Source: Mesocentrotus franciscanus
Taxonomy: Eukaryota > Echinodermata > Echinoidea > Camarodonta > Strongylocentrotidae
Length of the DNA: 64,000 nt
Direction: 5' to 3'
Assembly (NCBI GenBank): GCA_037976565.1
Contig: CP137671.1
Span: 14,259,229 to 14,323,228, forward strand
The position numbers and the translations under genes are program-made. Each line of letters opens with the position of its first letter. Position 1 is the first letter of the stretch. The notes under the pieces were generated by a model. The model was not told the origin of the DNA. It saw only the letters and a list, made by a program, of their open reading frames with translations, and ran no database searches. This document shows, one piece after another, positions 22,412-33,393 of this stretch.

Positions 22412-25400
22412 GTGAGTCAACAACAATAAATATTGTAATGAAATAATAATGATAATAATGATGATGGTTATAATATTAATAATAGGGGGCCTAATAATGA
22501 TAATCATAATAATTATTAGTAGTAGTAGTAGTAGTAGTATTATAATAATAATAATAATGATAATAATAATAATAATAATAATAATAAAGATAATAATAAT
22601 GATATAAACAAATATTATGACAAAAATGTTGAGGCACCGAATCTAAATCACATCGAATCAAACCTTCAAGGCGCATAAGTGCAGAAGATGAAATTCCTTT
22701 AAAGTGCTTGCATTGTACACAAAAAGACAACAGCAGTATAGAACATATCAAAATGTAAGAAACAATTTATTTTTTTCCAAATCTATCGTCTCTCTCTACG
22801 TGCCATGTTCTTAGACATTGGCGACCATGGAGTGCCACAACTCTCTGTCCCATATTCTATGAAGTAATTCATTCTTCCCGAGATCAATTCCACTTTCAGA
22901 AATCCCACTCCTTAAGCTACTCATCCACAGAATCCTCCTTATACCTCTACTCCTCTTCCCCTCGATTCTTCCAGTCAGTGCAAGATTTTCCAAACCATTC
23001 TTTCGTATAACATGGCCCAAGGAGCTCAGCTGTCGACCTCTTATATTATCCAGAAGCTTTGGTCTTGTTCCTGCCATGGCAAATACCTCATTATTAGAAA
23101 CTCTTTCTGTCCATGAAATTCTTAGCATCCTTCTCAGGAACCAAACTACACAACTTTCCAGTCGCTTTCTTAAGTCTGATGTCAGGGCCCAAGCTTCCCA
23201 TCCATACATCAGAACTGGATACACATAGCAATTGAGTACGCTTCTTATTCTTTAAGATGTTTTTTAACTTGGAGAAAGTTGATTTTGCAAGTGCAATCCT
23301 TCTCTTGATTTCTTGTTCACCTCTTGCATCGTCTGTAATTGTAGTCCTGAGTTAATTAACAGAGGTGGCTTGCTTTATTTGATTGTTGTGAATCTTAAGA
23401 GAGCATTGTATTCCTCCCTTCTTAAAAATTCCGATTCATTGTAATTTAGTAATAATCCTCTCTTGTCACTTTCTCTGACGACAACATCCAAACGTCGTTG
23501 CAGGTCCTTTTCTGATTCTGCGATTAATATAGTATCATCTGCATACCGTATGTTTGTGATATTATGTCCTCCTACCTTCAATACACTGACTGTAATAATT
23601 GAAGAGATCTGGAGACATGACACATCCTGGCCGAAATTCCCCCTCTTAATGTTGATGTAGTCACTTAATTCTGTTTCCACTCTGACACATGCTGTTTGCT
23701 CCCAATACAGATTTTGCAAAAACTTTACATCCTTTGTGTCTACTCCAATCTTGATTAAGTCTTCAAATAATTGATTGTGTCTTACTTTATCGAAGTCTTT
23801 AGTATAATCAATGAAACACAAGAAGTCGGCTTTCTGCATTTCTACGGCCCTCTCTGCTATAGACCGCAGAACAAAAGCAGCATTTCTAGTTCCAGCATCC
23901 TTGACAAAACCAAACTGCACATTACTGATTTCTGGAGTTAGGTGATTCCTTGCTCTTTGAAGTAGAACTCGTAAGATGATCTTTGTGATATGGCTCATGA
24001 GTCTGATGATTCTATGCTGCCCGCATTCCACTGCTCCAGGTTTCTTGGGAAGTGTAATAAATATCGATTTGCACAGGTCATCTGGAAACTTTCCATCATC
24101 ATATATCTTATTGATGACTTCAGTAAGTTTCATGACACCATAGTTCTCCAATGCTTCGACCATCTCCATCACTACTCCATCAGGACCAGCAGCTTTGTTC
24201 CTCTTCATCCTACTGATCGCTGACCGCACATCTGAGAGCAGAATGCTAGGTCCTTCAATAGATCCTGCACAATGTGGAGGTTCTTTTCTTACATCGTCAA
24301 AAAGCTCGCCAATGTACTCCGTCCATCTGTTCAGTATATCTTCCTTTTCAACCAGTACTAATCCATCCTTTGCCTTGATGCATCCCAACTTGGAGCTCCG
24401 AAATTTCTTTCCAGAAAGGTCATTTACAGGCGCACTGTTTGTTCAGCCATTCCTCTTTAGCTTTGTGCAGTGGTCGTGAATTTCTCTATCCAACTCTCTG
24501 TATTCGATTCCAGCTCTGTCCTTGATATTCTGCCTTTTACTCATCTTTGATATAATCTCCTCTGTCATCCATCTCTGCTTACTTTTCTTTTCCTTTTTAG
24601 GTAATATCTCTTCAGCTGTTTCTACAAGAATGTCTCTCATTGATGATTCCCAAGTGACATCCTCTCCCTGGACGGTGAGACTATCAGATCTGTTTTGTAC
24701 TTTGACAGCATATCGGAGGCGAACATATTGATTCTGTAACTGTTCGAAATCTACCTTCTGGATTGACTTGGCTTTTCTCATCTTCTTTACCTTACATTGC
24801 AGAGTTGCCACAACAGGAATGTGATCACTCCTACAGTCTCCACCCGGATATGTTTTAGCTTGCTTTACACCTCTTTTAAACCGTTCATTTATTGTGATGT
24901 AATCAATCTGATTTCTTACACGATCCCCAGGGTTTTTCCAAGTATATATCCTTATTGAATGTTCCTTGGACCTACTTTAACAAAGACCATTCCTTTGGCC
25001 TCACACCAATCTACCTATATGTTACCTCTTTCATTTCTGTATCCAATACCATACGGCCCTACTGTTCCACCATATCTGTCTCTTCCCATCGTTGCGTTCA
25101 TGTCACCCATGGCAATTACAATTTCACTTGATTTACATTGTGATTTGGCTGCTTCTAATACCTCGGGGGGGGGTCGATCGTATCAGGACAATTACCCCCT
25201 GGAAAATCTCCCCCCGGACAATTACCCCCGGAAAATTAACCCCCGGAGAATTACCCCGAGGACAACTACCCCCGAGGACAATTACCTCCGAAGGAAAATG
25301 GTACTAATTAGAAAGGATAAGAGGCACATGTCAACAATTTCCTTTCCCTTAACCCTCTGACATTCCTCCCAGTGATTGATTTCTCCTATATCTAGTGATA

Positions 25401-28400
25401 TATCATTTTACTGTTTCATTTTTTTCTCACTTTACTACATTTATTATCAATGAGTAAATAGATGCATATTCTAAATATTCTTTTTTAGTTTTAATTGTGC
25501 ATGTGGAAGTGAAACAAATGCAAATAAATACAACTAAATTTAATGTCAAATTGTTTACATCTCCAAATATGCAGAATTGGGAACATAATATGTCAAAAGC
25601 TTCTTCAAAGAGGAATACGTTAATAGAAACATTTTCATTACCAGTGATAAGTTAACCACTGATTTTGTCAATAATTCAATACATTTAACATTTTTTTGAA
25701 TGATTTTTTTTCTTCTTTTTAAATCAAAATAGACCAAAGATATGCAATCGCAAATATCAATATCAACAAGATCCCTACTGTGTTATTGGGACACCCCCTA
25801 GTCCCCCTTCACCCCCTTCCACGCCCACACATCCCCCTTGCTCGTCCAAATCGCTTCCCCCGCCCTGACGAGGTATGCCAGGTATGCCACTCCCTTCAAG
25901 GTTCGGCTTTACCCGATCCCCAGCTTTCCGACCCTCAGCTTTGTAACATCCATGTTTTTGTGTTTTCTTCCTCAGATGATGCGACAGACGTGACTATCTT
26001 CATGCTTGATACTGGAGTCCTGTTTACTCACGATGAGTTTACCAACGGCCGCGTTAGGTTTTATAACGATACCGTTACACCAAACGTGAGTATTATTCTT
26101 ACTTTTTAGTACTCTTTAGTATTTTACGTGAATCAAATCAAATAGCTCCTTTATGCCTATCATGCGTATTACGAAGGAAACATAATTACTCAAGGCCTAA
26201 CGTAAAAACAGGGGTGAAGGAAGGTGATGATTGAATGTAGGCCTAACAAAGTAATGCCCCCTTTCAAAAAAATCTCATTGCTAACCATGCTAACATAAGA
26301 AAAAGAATATATGAAGAGTGAACAAAAGTCTTGTTTGTCACAAATCTGGAAATATGGCGTAATACTTGGATCACTGAGCCAGGAGCATGGATTTTGAGAG
26401 AAGAAAAAAATATATCATTATTTGGGCATTTTTTGTTTGTTGTTGTGTTTTATGGGTTCCGTTGGGTACATATTGGGTAACAGTTGGGTTTTAAGGGGGC
26501 AGGGAGGCCTAGGGATGATTGTCCAGCTTAAATCCGCTACTGGAAATGGAGGGGGTAGAGTAGACAGGCCATTGCGGATGCCTAAAGCCTGGTTCATATA
26601 TGGCGGGGTAAATCCCCCCCCCCAAAAAAAAAGAGTTTTTTCCCCCATTTTTGTTAACGTGTAAATGAATGGCAAGTGCGCGCAAAAAAGGTCCCACGGA
26701 TATGCGCTGAGCTCTGTGTAATAAGATTAGGTAATGTGAAGTGTATTACACTGTATATATAGGCCTAAATAGTTTTTTACTACAAAAATAAAAACAGTCG
26801 TTGTTTACAGCTAGATATCTGTTTCAATTGTTACGTTTTCATTTCTCTTATAAATCCTTATTCTTGCTTTGTAGTCGCCCATTATGATTGACGTCAATGG
26901 ACATGGGACCCGCTGTACGAGTGTAGCCGCCGGTGCCAACCTAGGAGTCGCTCAGGGCGCGACCGTAGAGAGCATTCGGGTAGCTGGATCCGATGGCTTA
27001 GCCGCGGCTGATGACGTCATCGCAGGTATGTACTTTGAACGAGAATTTAGAAAAGTTTGAGCTCTGGAAAAAGTGAAAGTAATTTGGGAGCTTTTTCATT
27101 CTGTTCATGTTATTGTGGAAGGATGGCTCTTCACATGCCCTCATATTCATAATATGAAAAAATACGCTAAATGTATCACAGTCCAATATACACATTTAAT
27201 AATAATAATAGTTCGTCCTTATATAGCGCATTTCAGGACCGCAGGCCCTCTTAATGCGCTTTACAGATATATATTATACCCCCGGTCATCGGATTCATTT
27301 CTGTGCCGATGTGACTTTCATAAAAACTGGGCAAATTTCTCATCATTTTGATGATTTCAAAACCTCACAATTTCCAGAAATACTTATTTGCAAAATGATT
27401 AACCTTTTCCACGCAATTTCTTGAATCGCATGACAAGAACTCAACATTATCTTTAAAACAATAGCAAACTGAAGAAAAAAAAATCAACCTACTTTTTAAT
27501 CTTGTCCATCACCTTTGGAATATGTAACATTCGAGTAAACATATTACATAAATTTAAAAAAACACTTTTATAGGGCCAGTACCATAGGGAATTGAATTTG
27601 GTCTTATCGACTTCTTGAAATTCTTTGTGATCGTATTGCTCGATTCTATATTAAAGTACATGATTTATAAAAAGGAGGGGATAAAACAAGAGAAAATCAA
27701 AGAAAATATATATATAAATAAAAACTAAACACAAAGTAATCATAAACAAAACATGTAAAGTCCTTGATATACAAATATTGTTTATTCAGGTTATTTGGAC
27801 TTCTGAGGGATCAGTCCTTCCCAACATGTCAAGACATATAACACATAAAAGCGCCGTCTACTGTTCCGACTGTGCTTAATGTATACCCGCCTATCGGCCA
27901 CATCGACTCCGATGCCTTGAACAAGTTTGTGTTTTCAGCAATCGAGTTTCTTTTTTAAATAACAGAACTTGGTTAAATTTAACGACATAAGGAGTTAAAC
28001 TCTCATGTAATAATGATCCACTTAAGCCATGCATGATACATATTTCCACGAACCTCTGGACCCTACTTTTTAATTCTTCATGTGCAGATCTATCTCTAGA
28101 AACAAGTTTAGACGACATAAAGCTACCGAAAATGTTGAATGTTATCAATATTATTAAATCCAGAGTCGTTTCATGTTAAGCGCCTTTCACGTCGTTGTAC
28201 TTAAAAATCATTTCGCAATTTGCTCCACATAGTATGTAGCTGTGTAAGAATTTTATTAAGTGGTTGTGATGAAATGTACTATATTTAGAAGAAAAACGAT
28301 CCGCTGGTGAATATGTGATGTTTGCGGTAAGTTGCTCGACATATTGCTTTACGTCATTTTCCTACAATAACCAAATTCTTAACTGCAAATTTGGACCCCA

Positions 28401-31400
28401 AAACTAGGTCAATAATTATTATATAGGCATACCTAACCTCTATCCTAACCCTAACACCTACCCCTAGCCCTTACCCCCAAACCTAACCTACAATCCAATA
28501 GCAACCTTAGCCATTACTCTATACCAATCGCGAAATAAATCGAGCAGCAATATTGTGGCAGGAGCGCATGTCATGTCACCTATATTCTTTTTTTTTTTTT
28601 TACATCCTATTCATACAGGGCTTGACGACGTTCAACGGTGGTGGAACAACAACCCGGGCTCTAAATGTGTCGTCTCCTACTCACTGATTTCCACGTCATT
28701 TAGTACGACAATCAACTATGCTTTCGGGAACCTCACCACAAACACTGATTGCGTGGTCGTCGTGGCAGCCGGAAACCAAGGTGCAGCCACTAGCATGGCT
28801 GATGCCTGTAACTACTCTCCGTCTGGATCACCTCATGTAAATATTCACCGATTCGAAGAGCTCAACGTGGAAGGGCGTACGAGCGGTTAATCGTGCAGCG
28901 AGAAGGCGACTTGTTTGACTTGAAAAAACTGCGCCCTTTTAAGTCGAGAAGATGATATAGAATTTTTAACAAGCCATCTTCTCATCTTCTCGTTTATTAA
29001 AAAGACATATTGGCGAGTTTTAACAAGTCACCTTCTCACCTTCTTTACTTAAACAAGGCGCCATGCGTAGTTCAGTTATCTTCTCTCCTTCTCGACTGAA
29101 ACAAGGCCCTTTGCCGAGTTTTAACAAGTCACCCTCTCGACTTCTTGGCATTGAGAAGGAGCAATGGCGAGTTCAACAAGTCGCCTTCTCGCTGCACATT
29201 TAAGCTTCCATTTAAGCTGTACGTTTAAGCCCCCCATTAATGGGGAAGGGAGGGCCTTCGAGGGGCATCGAGTACGCTTAATACTAGTTTTAACTATATT
29301 ATGTCAACAACATGTTCCTGCTTTAGTTCCCGGACTACCTGGCACCAGTCTGATAACATAAAACAATGAATCATCTGTTGTTATGCTCTTGGATGGCCCC
29401 CAGCCCTGGTGGACTAAGAACTACAGTGCTCCTATAAACCATAGAAAGAAAATCGGCCTATACAAGTCCTGTAGTCTATCGATGTTTTTTGTTTGCTTGT
29501 TTTTTCATTTTACATTTAGGATGCAACTTTTTTTTAACAATGAGTGCCCTTTCCCCCGGAAGATAAGTGCCCCCACTTCGTCTCTCACAAGTAGCTATTC
29601 AAAAACGAGAAGTGCCATTTTTTACTAATGATTAGTACCCCTTCAGTTTCCCTTTCAAATGAGTGCTGCTTCTCTGAAAAGTCGCTTTTCAAATAGGAGA
29701 AGTGTACCATTTTACTACTGTTAAGTCACCATTTTCCTTCCTAATGAGTTGTTCTCCTTTAAATCAAATTGAATTGGGCTTAGTGTCCCTTTTCAAATGT
29801 GATAGATCCCATTGTCGAATCTGGTAAAGGTTATCAAAAATTCACAGCAACTGCAAAGCACATTATCTAAAATTCAATCATGTTGCAAAGAGGCATTATT
29901 ACAATAGGTGCTATGACCAGACATTTTTCTATCCCTACCCTTCCCCAAAGCAATATGTATCCCTAATTTAAAGCAAGTGAGAGAACTTTTTTGTTAAATT
30001 ACTCCAAAGCCGAATTGCTACACTCGCTCGCATTTATAGTAGAGATGTTAAATGGGTACCCGGTAGGATGCGAAAGCCAATGTGGTTTGCTTAGCAATTT
30101 GAGCCTAGTAGCTCTTGTTGGAATGCTCCCCAGTGAGTGGAGAAAGTGCATACATTGTGTGCGGGCAAGCCAGAATCCGATGACCGGGGTAATAATGTAA
30201 AGCGCTTAGAAACTCGGACATTCCCGACGTATTAAGCGGTATATAAGCAAAATATTATTATTATTAAATATTATAGTTAATTAATTTAATTATGGAATTA
30301 ATCTTAAATTTCCCGTTCTTATCACTTGATTCGCTCGCTCGCAAATAAAGTATTACCTTCATTTCAAACAACTGCAAAGTATGACGCGAAAACCGCTATC
30401 TTTAACCGCGTATGGAGAAAAGCAATAAAATATTGATGACCCTTGGAAATATATTAACTAGAATTTAGGGATACACATGTATACAAATGCCTCAAAATTG
30501 TATTTGTCCGCCTAGCGGTTACACATTGTCGGTACCCCATCTTCCCTCCAGTGTTTCTGCTACCCTCCCCTTTGAAAGACGCTTCGCCACCCCTGTGGAA
30601 TACTTATTTTGTGCACATTGCTTCTTACTCTTAGGTTATCACGGTCGGAGGGTCGAGATTCCGTGGCGGTGGCAAGACGGACGATCGTTTGGGAACCTCC
30701 AATTACGGTCCTTGTGTCGACATCTACGCCCCAGCAAGAAATATCGACCTCGCTGCCCCTGCCCAGGGCAGTAATTCCAACTACCTAAGATCATCCGGCA
30801 CCTCCTTTGCAACACCTGCGGTGGCAGGTAAGAAAATCAATGATAATAATTATGATAATTATAATAATAATAATAATATCAATAACAATAATGATATTAA
30901 TAATAATAATGATAATAATAATAGTAATAATAACGATAATAATCATTATAATAATAATAATTATAATATTAATTATAATAATAATAAAGAGTAAAATAAT
31001 AGGGAGGGTTGCAGTTGGGTGTTAGGTTAGAGTTATGATTACACCTAACCCTAAAAACCTTCAAATGTTTGGTCCAGGGTTGAAGTTATGAATTCGGTTA
31101 GTGTGGGTAATTGAAGGTAAAGCAATGTCCTCGGATTAGTACAGTAACAAATGATTTTCGTCACAGAAAGAATCTAATTTTGATGCTTAGTATAGGTGTA
31201 AGTAGATGATTGCAAGTAGAGGTGTCGTGGCATACGTCGTCTGACAATAGTTCACATGGTTTGCAGTTCTACATTTGCCACTGGCCATCCAGGGTTAAAT
31301 GGGTACCGGTAGGAAGTAATTCCTCGAATGCTGTGAGCATCGAGAACCGTAACTTATAGCAGAGCCGGGGTAATATTGGAGTGCCTTGAGCACCTTGCGT

Positions 31401-31689
31401 GGTTGATATGTGTGCTATAACATATATAATACAATTATTACTATTATTATAATTATAATTATTATTATTATATCTTTAACGGTTGGTGTACCTAGGTGCT
31501 GCGGCCATGATTCTGTCCACCACTAGCCTGTCACCTACTGGAAGTAAGACAATGACCGATCTCGTCCTGGCCATCCTTGTTGCGACAAGTTCCAAGGACA
31601 AGCTAATGAGTCTTCCAGCGAGCAACGCCGCGACTTTACCTTCCAATAACCGCCTTCTAAACGTTGCCAGTGATACTTTCTACGCGTAA
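22243..31689 (+). CDS. secreted S8 (subtilisin/proteinase K-like) serine protease, copy B
   Basis: A six-exon gene: 22243-22411, 25976-26085, 26875-27025, 28619-28836, 30635-30827 and 31496-31689. Phases join cleanly (1,0,1,0,1), giving 344 residues. Residues 1-28 look like a signal peptide (hydrophobic VFLLIISTLVII). LLDRIDQVDLPIDG at 38-51 matches the N-terminal edge of the mature domain, usually WGLDRIDQ. The catalytic residues are Asp68 (FMLDTGV), His103 (DVNGHGT), the oxyanion Asn196 (AAGNQGA) and Ser273 (GTSFATP). The protein should be a secreted endopeptidase; its substrate is unknown. No I9 inhibitor propeptide is seen between the signal and catalytic domains, which is unusual. Either it is encoded in upstream exons with 22243-22411 spliced from an acceptor at 22223 or 22327, or it is truly missing. 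The family is firm; the 5' end is not. Confidence 0.88.
22440..22620. repeat. (TAA)n microsatellite
   Basis: A long run of AATAAT/ATGATA triplets with a short (TAG)n block near 22516-22538. Confidence 0.85.
22811..25175 (-). pseudogene. RTE-like LINE, antisense in intron 1
   Basis: Read on the minus strand, the order is: endonuclease C-terminal remnant (about 24820-25175, with VAMGDMNATMGRDRYGG-like sequence), linker (24443-24811, ending in DREIHDHCTKLK), RT domain (23375-24388) and C-terminal domain (22811-23224, with YGWEAWAL and RRMLRISWTERVSNNEVF). The RT keeps RNKAAGPDG, FCFIDYTKDFDKVRHNQLF and the catalytic IRYADDTILIAESE. Frameshifts at about 23225-23375 and 24388-24443, and loss of the N-terminal endonuclease, make it inactive. 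The domain style is that of RTE-type endonuclease-reverse transcriptases. Its 5' side stops where the ACCCC iteron element begins. Confidence 0.8.
25178..25312. mobile_element. single arm of iteron foldback family 1
   Basis: It starts CGTATCAGGACAATTACCCC, the same left end as 5291, and continues with GGAAAATTAACCCC, GGAGAATTACCCC and GAGGACAACTACCCCC iterons. No inverted partner arm follows, so this is a partial copy that truncates the LINE. Confidence 0.75.
25976..26085 (+). CDS. S8 protease copy B, exon 2 (catalytic Asp)
   Basis: From acceptor tcctcag to donor gtgagt. It encodes NDATDVTIFMLDTGVLFTHD onward; the Asp of LDTGV is residue 68. The exon is not represented for copy A, whose 5' half lies outside the window. 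Confidence 0.93.
26086..26874 (+). other. intron 2 of protease copy B
   Basis: A 789-bp AT-rich intron. A G/C-run segment at about 26455-26660 may be a decayed MITE, but its ends were not resolved. Confidence 0.6.
26875..27025 (+). CDS. S8 protease copy B, exon 3 (catalytic His)
   Basis: A 151-bp exon from acceptor ctttgtag to donor gtatgt. It encodes SPIMIDVNGHGTRCTSVAAG onward; the His of NGHGT is residue 103. The usual family motif continues HGTHVAG-like, so the RCTSVAAG continuation is a variant but keeps the small residues. Confidence 0.93.
27026..28618 (+). other. intron 3 of protease copy B
   Basis: A 1593-bp intron. At about 27196-27300 there is a reverse-oriented SINE-tail-like segment (TATATAGCGCATTTCAGGAC, then AATGCGCTTTACAGATATAT, CCCCGGTCATCGGATTCA). 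At about 28435-28540 there is a degenerate CCTAACCCTAACACCTACCC stretch. A T-rich tract precedes the acceptor atacag. Confidence 0.6.
28619..28836 (+). CDS. S8 protease copy B, exon 4 (oxyanion Asn)
   Basis: A 218-bp exon encoding GLDDVQRWWNNNPGSKCVVS onward, through VVVVAAGNQGA (Asn196) to SPSGSPH. The segment before YSL replaces the usual strand motif VxxMSLGG with CVVSYSLIS. Confidence 0.93.
28837..30634 (+). other. intron 4 of protease copy B
   Basis: 1798 bp, almost base-for-base identical to the copy A intron (150-1947), with only a handful of single-base and indel differences. It contains the same degenerate repeats and a SINE-2 copy (30047-30266). Confidence 0.8.
30047..30266 (+). 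repeat. SINE-2 copy (B)
   Basis: The duplicate of 1357-1577, differing mainly by one base in the A-run near the tail. Confidence 0.7.
30635..30827 (+). CDS. S8 protease copy B, exon 5 (catalytic Ser)
   Basis: A 193-bp exon; Ser273 lies in SGTSFATPAVAG. It differs from copy A by Leu for Ile in DDRLGTS. Donor gtaaga. Confidence 0.95.
30828..31495 (+). other. intron 5 of protease copy B
   Basis: A 668-bp intron with the (TAA/TGA)n microsatellite directly after the donor (about 30835-30990) and the same SINE-like core as copy A (about 31293-31432). Confidence 0.8.
31496..31689 (+). CDS. S8 protease copy B, terminal exon
   Basis: A 194-bp exon after acceptor acctag, ending NVASDTFYA plus TAA. 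One synonymous difference from copy A (AGC/AGT) was noticed. Confidence 0.93.
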
Positions 31690-32559
31690 ACCCCGGTTGG
31701 CATAATTGTCAATGACAATGTACTGTGGTGATTGACATTGTCAATATCATTGTCATTGCCGCTGACATTGTCATTGTCAACATACAGTGACGACTGTAAT
31801 TTGCATTATCATTGTCTTTGTCATTGACCTTGTCATTGGAACCTTGGTGAAAGACAACATAACATTTGAATTGATTTATCGCTGATTACAAAATTGATGA
31901 AGTAAAATTAGTGACGGTATCAAACGCTTCTATCTTCTATTTAGATCAAGATTTCGTTTTATTTTCTCGACATTATTGGTGGTTAGTTTTCGCTCCTTGC
32001 TAGGACTATTTTTAACTAATCTTTCTTCTCATGCCCACCTAATGCCATTAATTCTTTAACCACCGTGCTTGAAAATTGTAAAATGCCACACAGTTTTGAG
32101 TTTATGGTACATATACAATTCAGGTGTGAGTAAAGTCGACTGTAGCAATACATTGCTTGTTCCTTTAGACGACCAAAGCTAGGAAAGGGTTAAGTTAGGC
32201 GAGGCGTCAAAAATAAACATACCGGCTGGCTGCAGCCAGCTGCACTTATGCGTCCGGCTGCATTTTTGTTATTAGCTTAGCTGGCTGCAGCCGGCGGGAG
32301 GCCAGCGGCAAGCCGAAAGTATGCGCCGGCCGCGGCCTACCGAATGGAAGCCGAGCTCGGAAAAAGCTAGAAAAGATGAGCTCAGCCGGCTGCAGCCGGC
32401 GGGAGGACAGCGGCATGCCCTCAAATATGCGCCAGCTGCAGCCTCCCGAATAGAAGCCGAGCCTTGTCTAAATTGGGTCGTCTGGCCGCGGCCGACCTAA
32501 ACGAATCAGCCACCCGCGACCTGCTGCATTGCCACACCCGGCCAGACGATATCTTTATA

Positions 32560-33390
32560 AACTAGAATTTAATTCGTCAGAGGAAAAAGAAACGGCGCCA
32601 TCTATTCATCACGGATCAATAACTCGAAAAACAGTATAGCCAGGTGGAAATAATCTTTTCAGATTGGACAGCCTTACAAACCCAACAACAACAAGACACT
32701 AAAGACAAATATAAGTGGTCTTTCTTTTCTGATATGCCTTTATCAATAAAGAGACCAGTCGTACCGTGGAAATATGCGCGCTCATTTCCTTTGGATGCAC
32801 CCTGCATGCAGATGGGTTAGAGCCCTTGTACTTTATATTCAAAATAATTGTTGACATTTATATATGTTACAACATAAGATTTGCTATTTTAAGTTACTGG
32901 CTCGCCTGTTGTCTAAATATCCAAATCATATCTTTGTGTTTATTCGTGTTATGCCGAAGAAGAAAACAAAATCAATGATATAAATCCTATTATATACCTT
33001 TAAGAATATTTCCTAAAACTGTCATCTGATTGGTTGAAAGTGAAGTCGTATTTTTGAATATGCCCGAAAAAAATGTTATCTTTGTCAAAGTCGCGGTGAG
33101 TGAGATAATTTATCTTGGTCAATTCCGGGAAGATAATTGTCTTTGACTTTGTCAAGTCGAGGCGAGACAGATAATATTATATTAAATTACATATGCCGCC
33201 GTCATGTTTTCAAGTTCTGATGCGTTGCATTTGAAAGATATAGTTCGCAGTCTAGAAATCAGGGGTACTTTGTCTTTCGAAGAAAATATAATCTAACGTA
33301 CACCTGTATCGGTCATTTGTGGACTGAATAGACATAAATGATAACTAACATGTCAACTGCAAGCTCAACAATGAAGCATATTTAAGTCTT
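32560..33390. other. interior of the 7.6 kb element, left part
   Basis: No coding motif is seen. A loose inverted repeat around 33085-33180 pairs TTTGTCAAAGTCGCGGTGAG with a related TTTGTCAAGTCGAGGCGAG segment. Confidence 0.4.
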
Positions 33391-33393
33391 GTC

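Larger units (their letters stand above)
22412..25975 (+). other. intron 1 of protease copy B
   Basis: A 3564-bp intron. It opens with a (TAA/TGA)n microsatellite (about 22440-22620), then holds an antisense RTE-like LINE (22811-25175), half of an iteron foldback element (25178-25310) and a C-rich stretch (about 25790-25900) before the acceptor cctcag. Confidence 0.8.

Noticed and set aside
28435..28540. Interstitial telomere (CCTAACCCTAAC-like)
   Set aside because: The units are degenerate and few. Similar stretches at 2360 and 21970 occur in ordinary intron or flank sequence.
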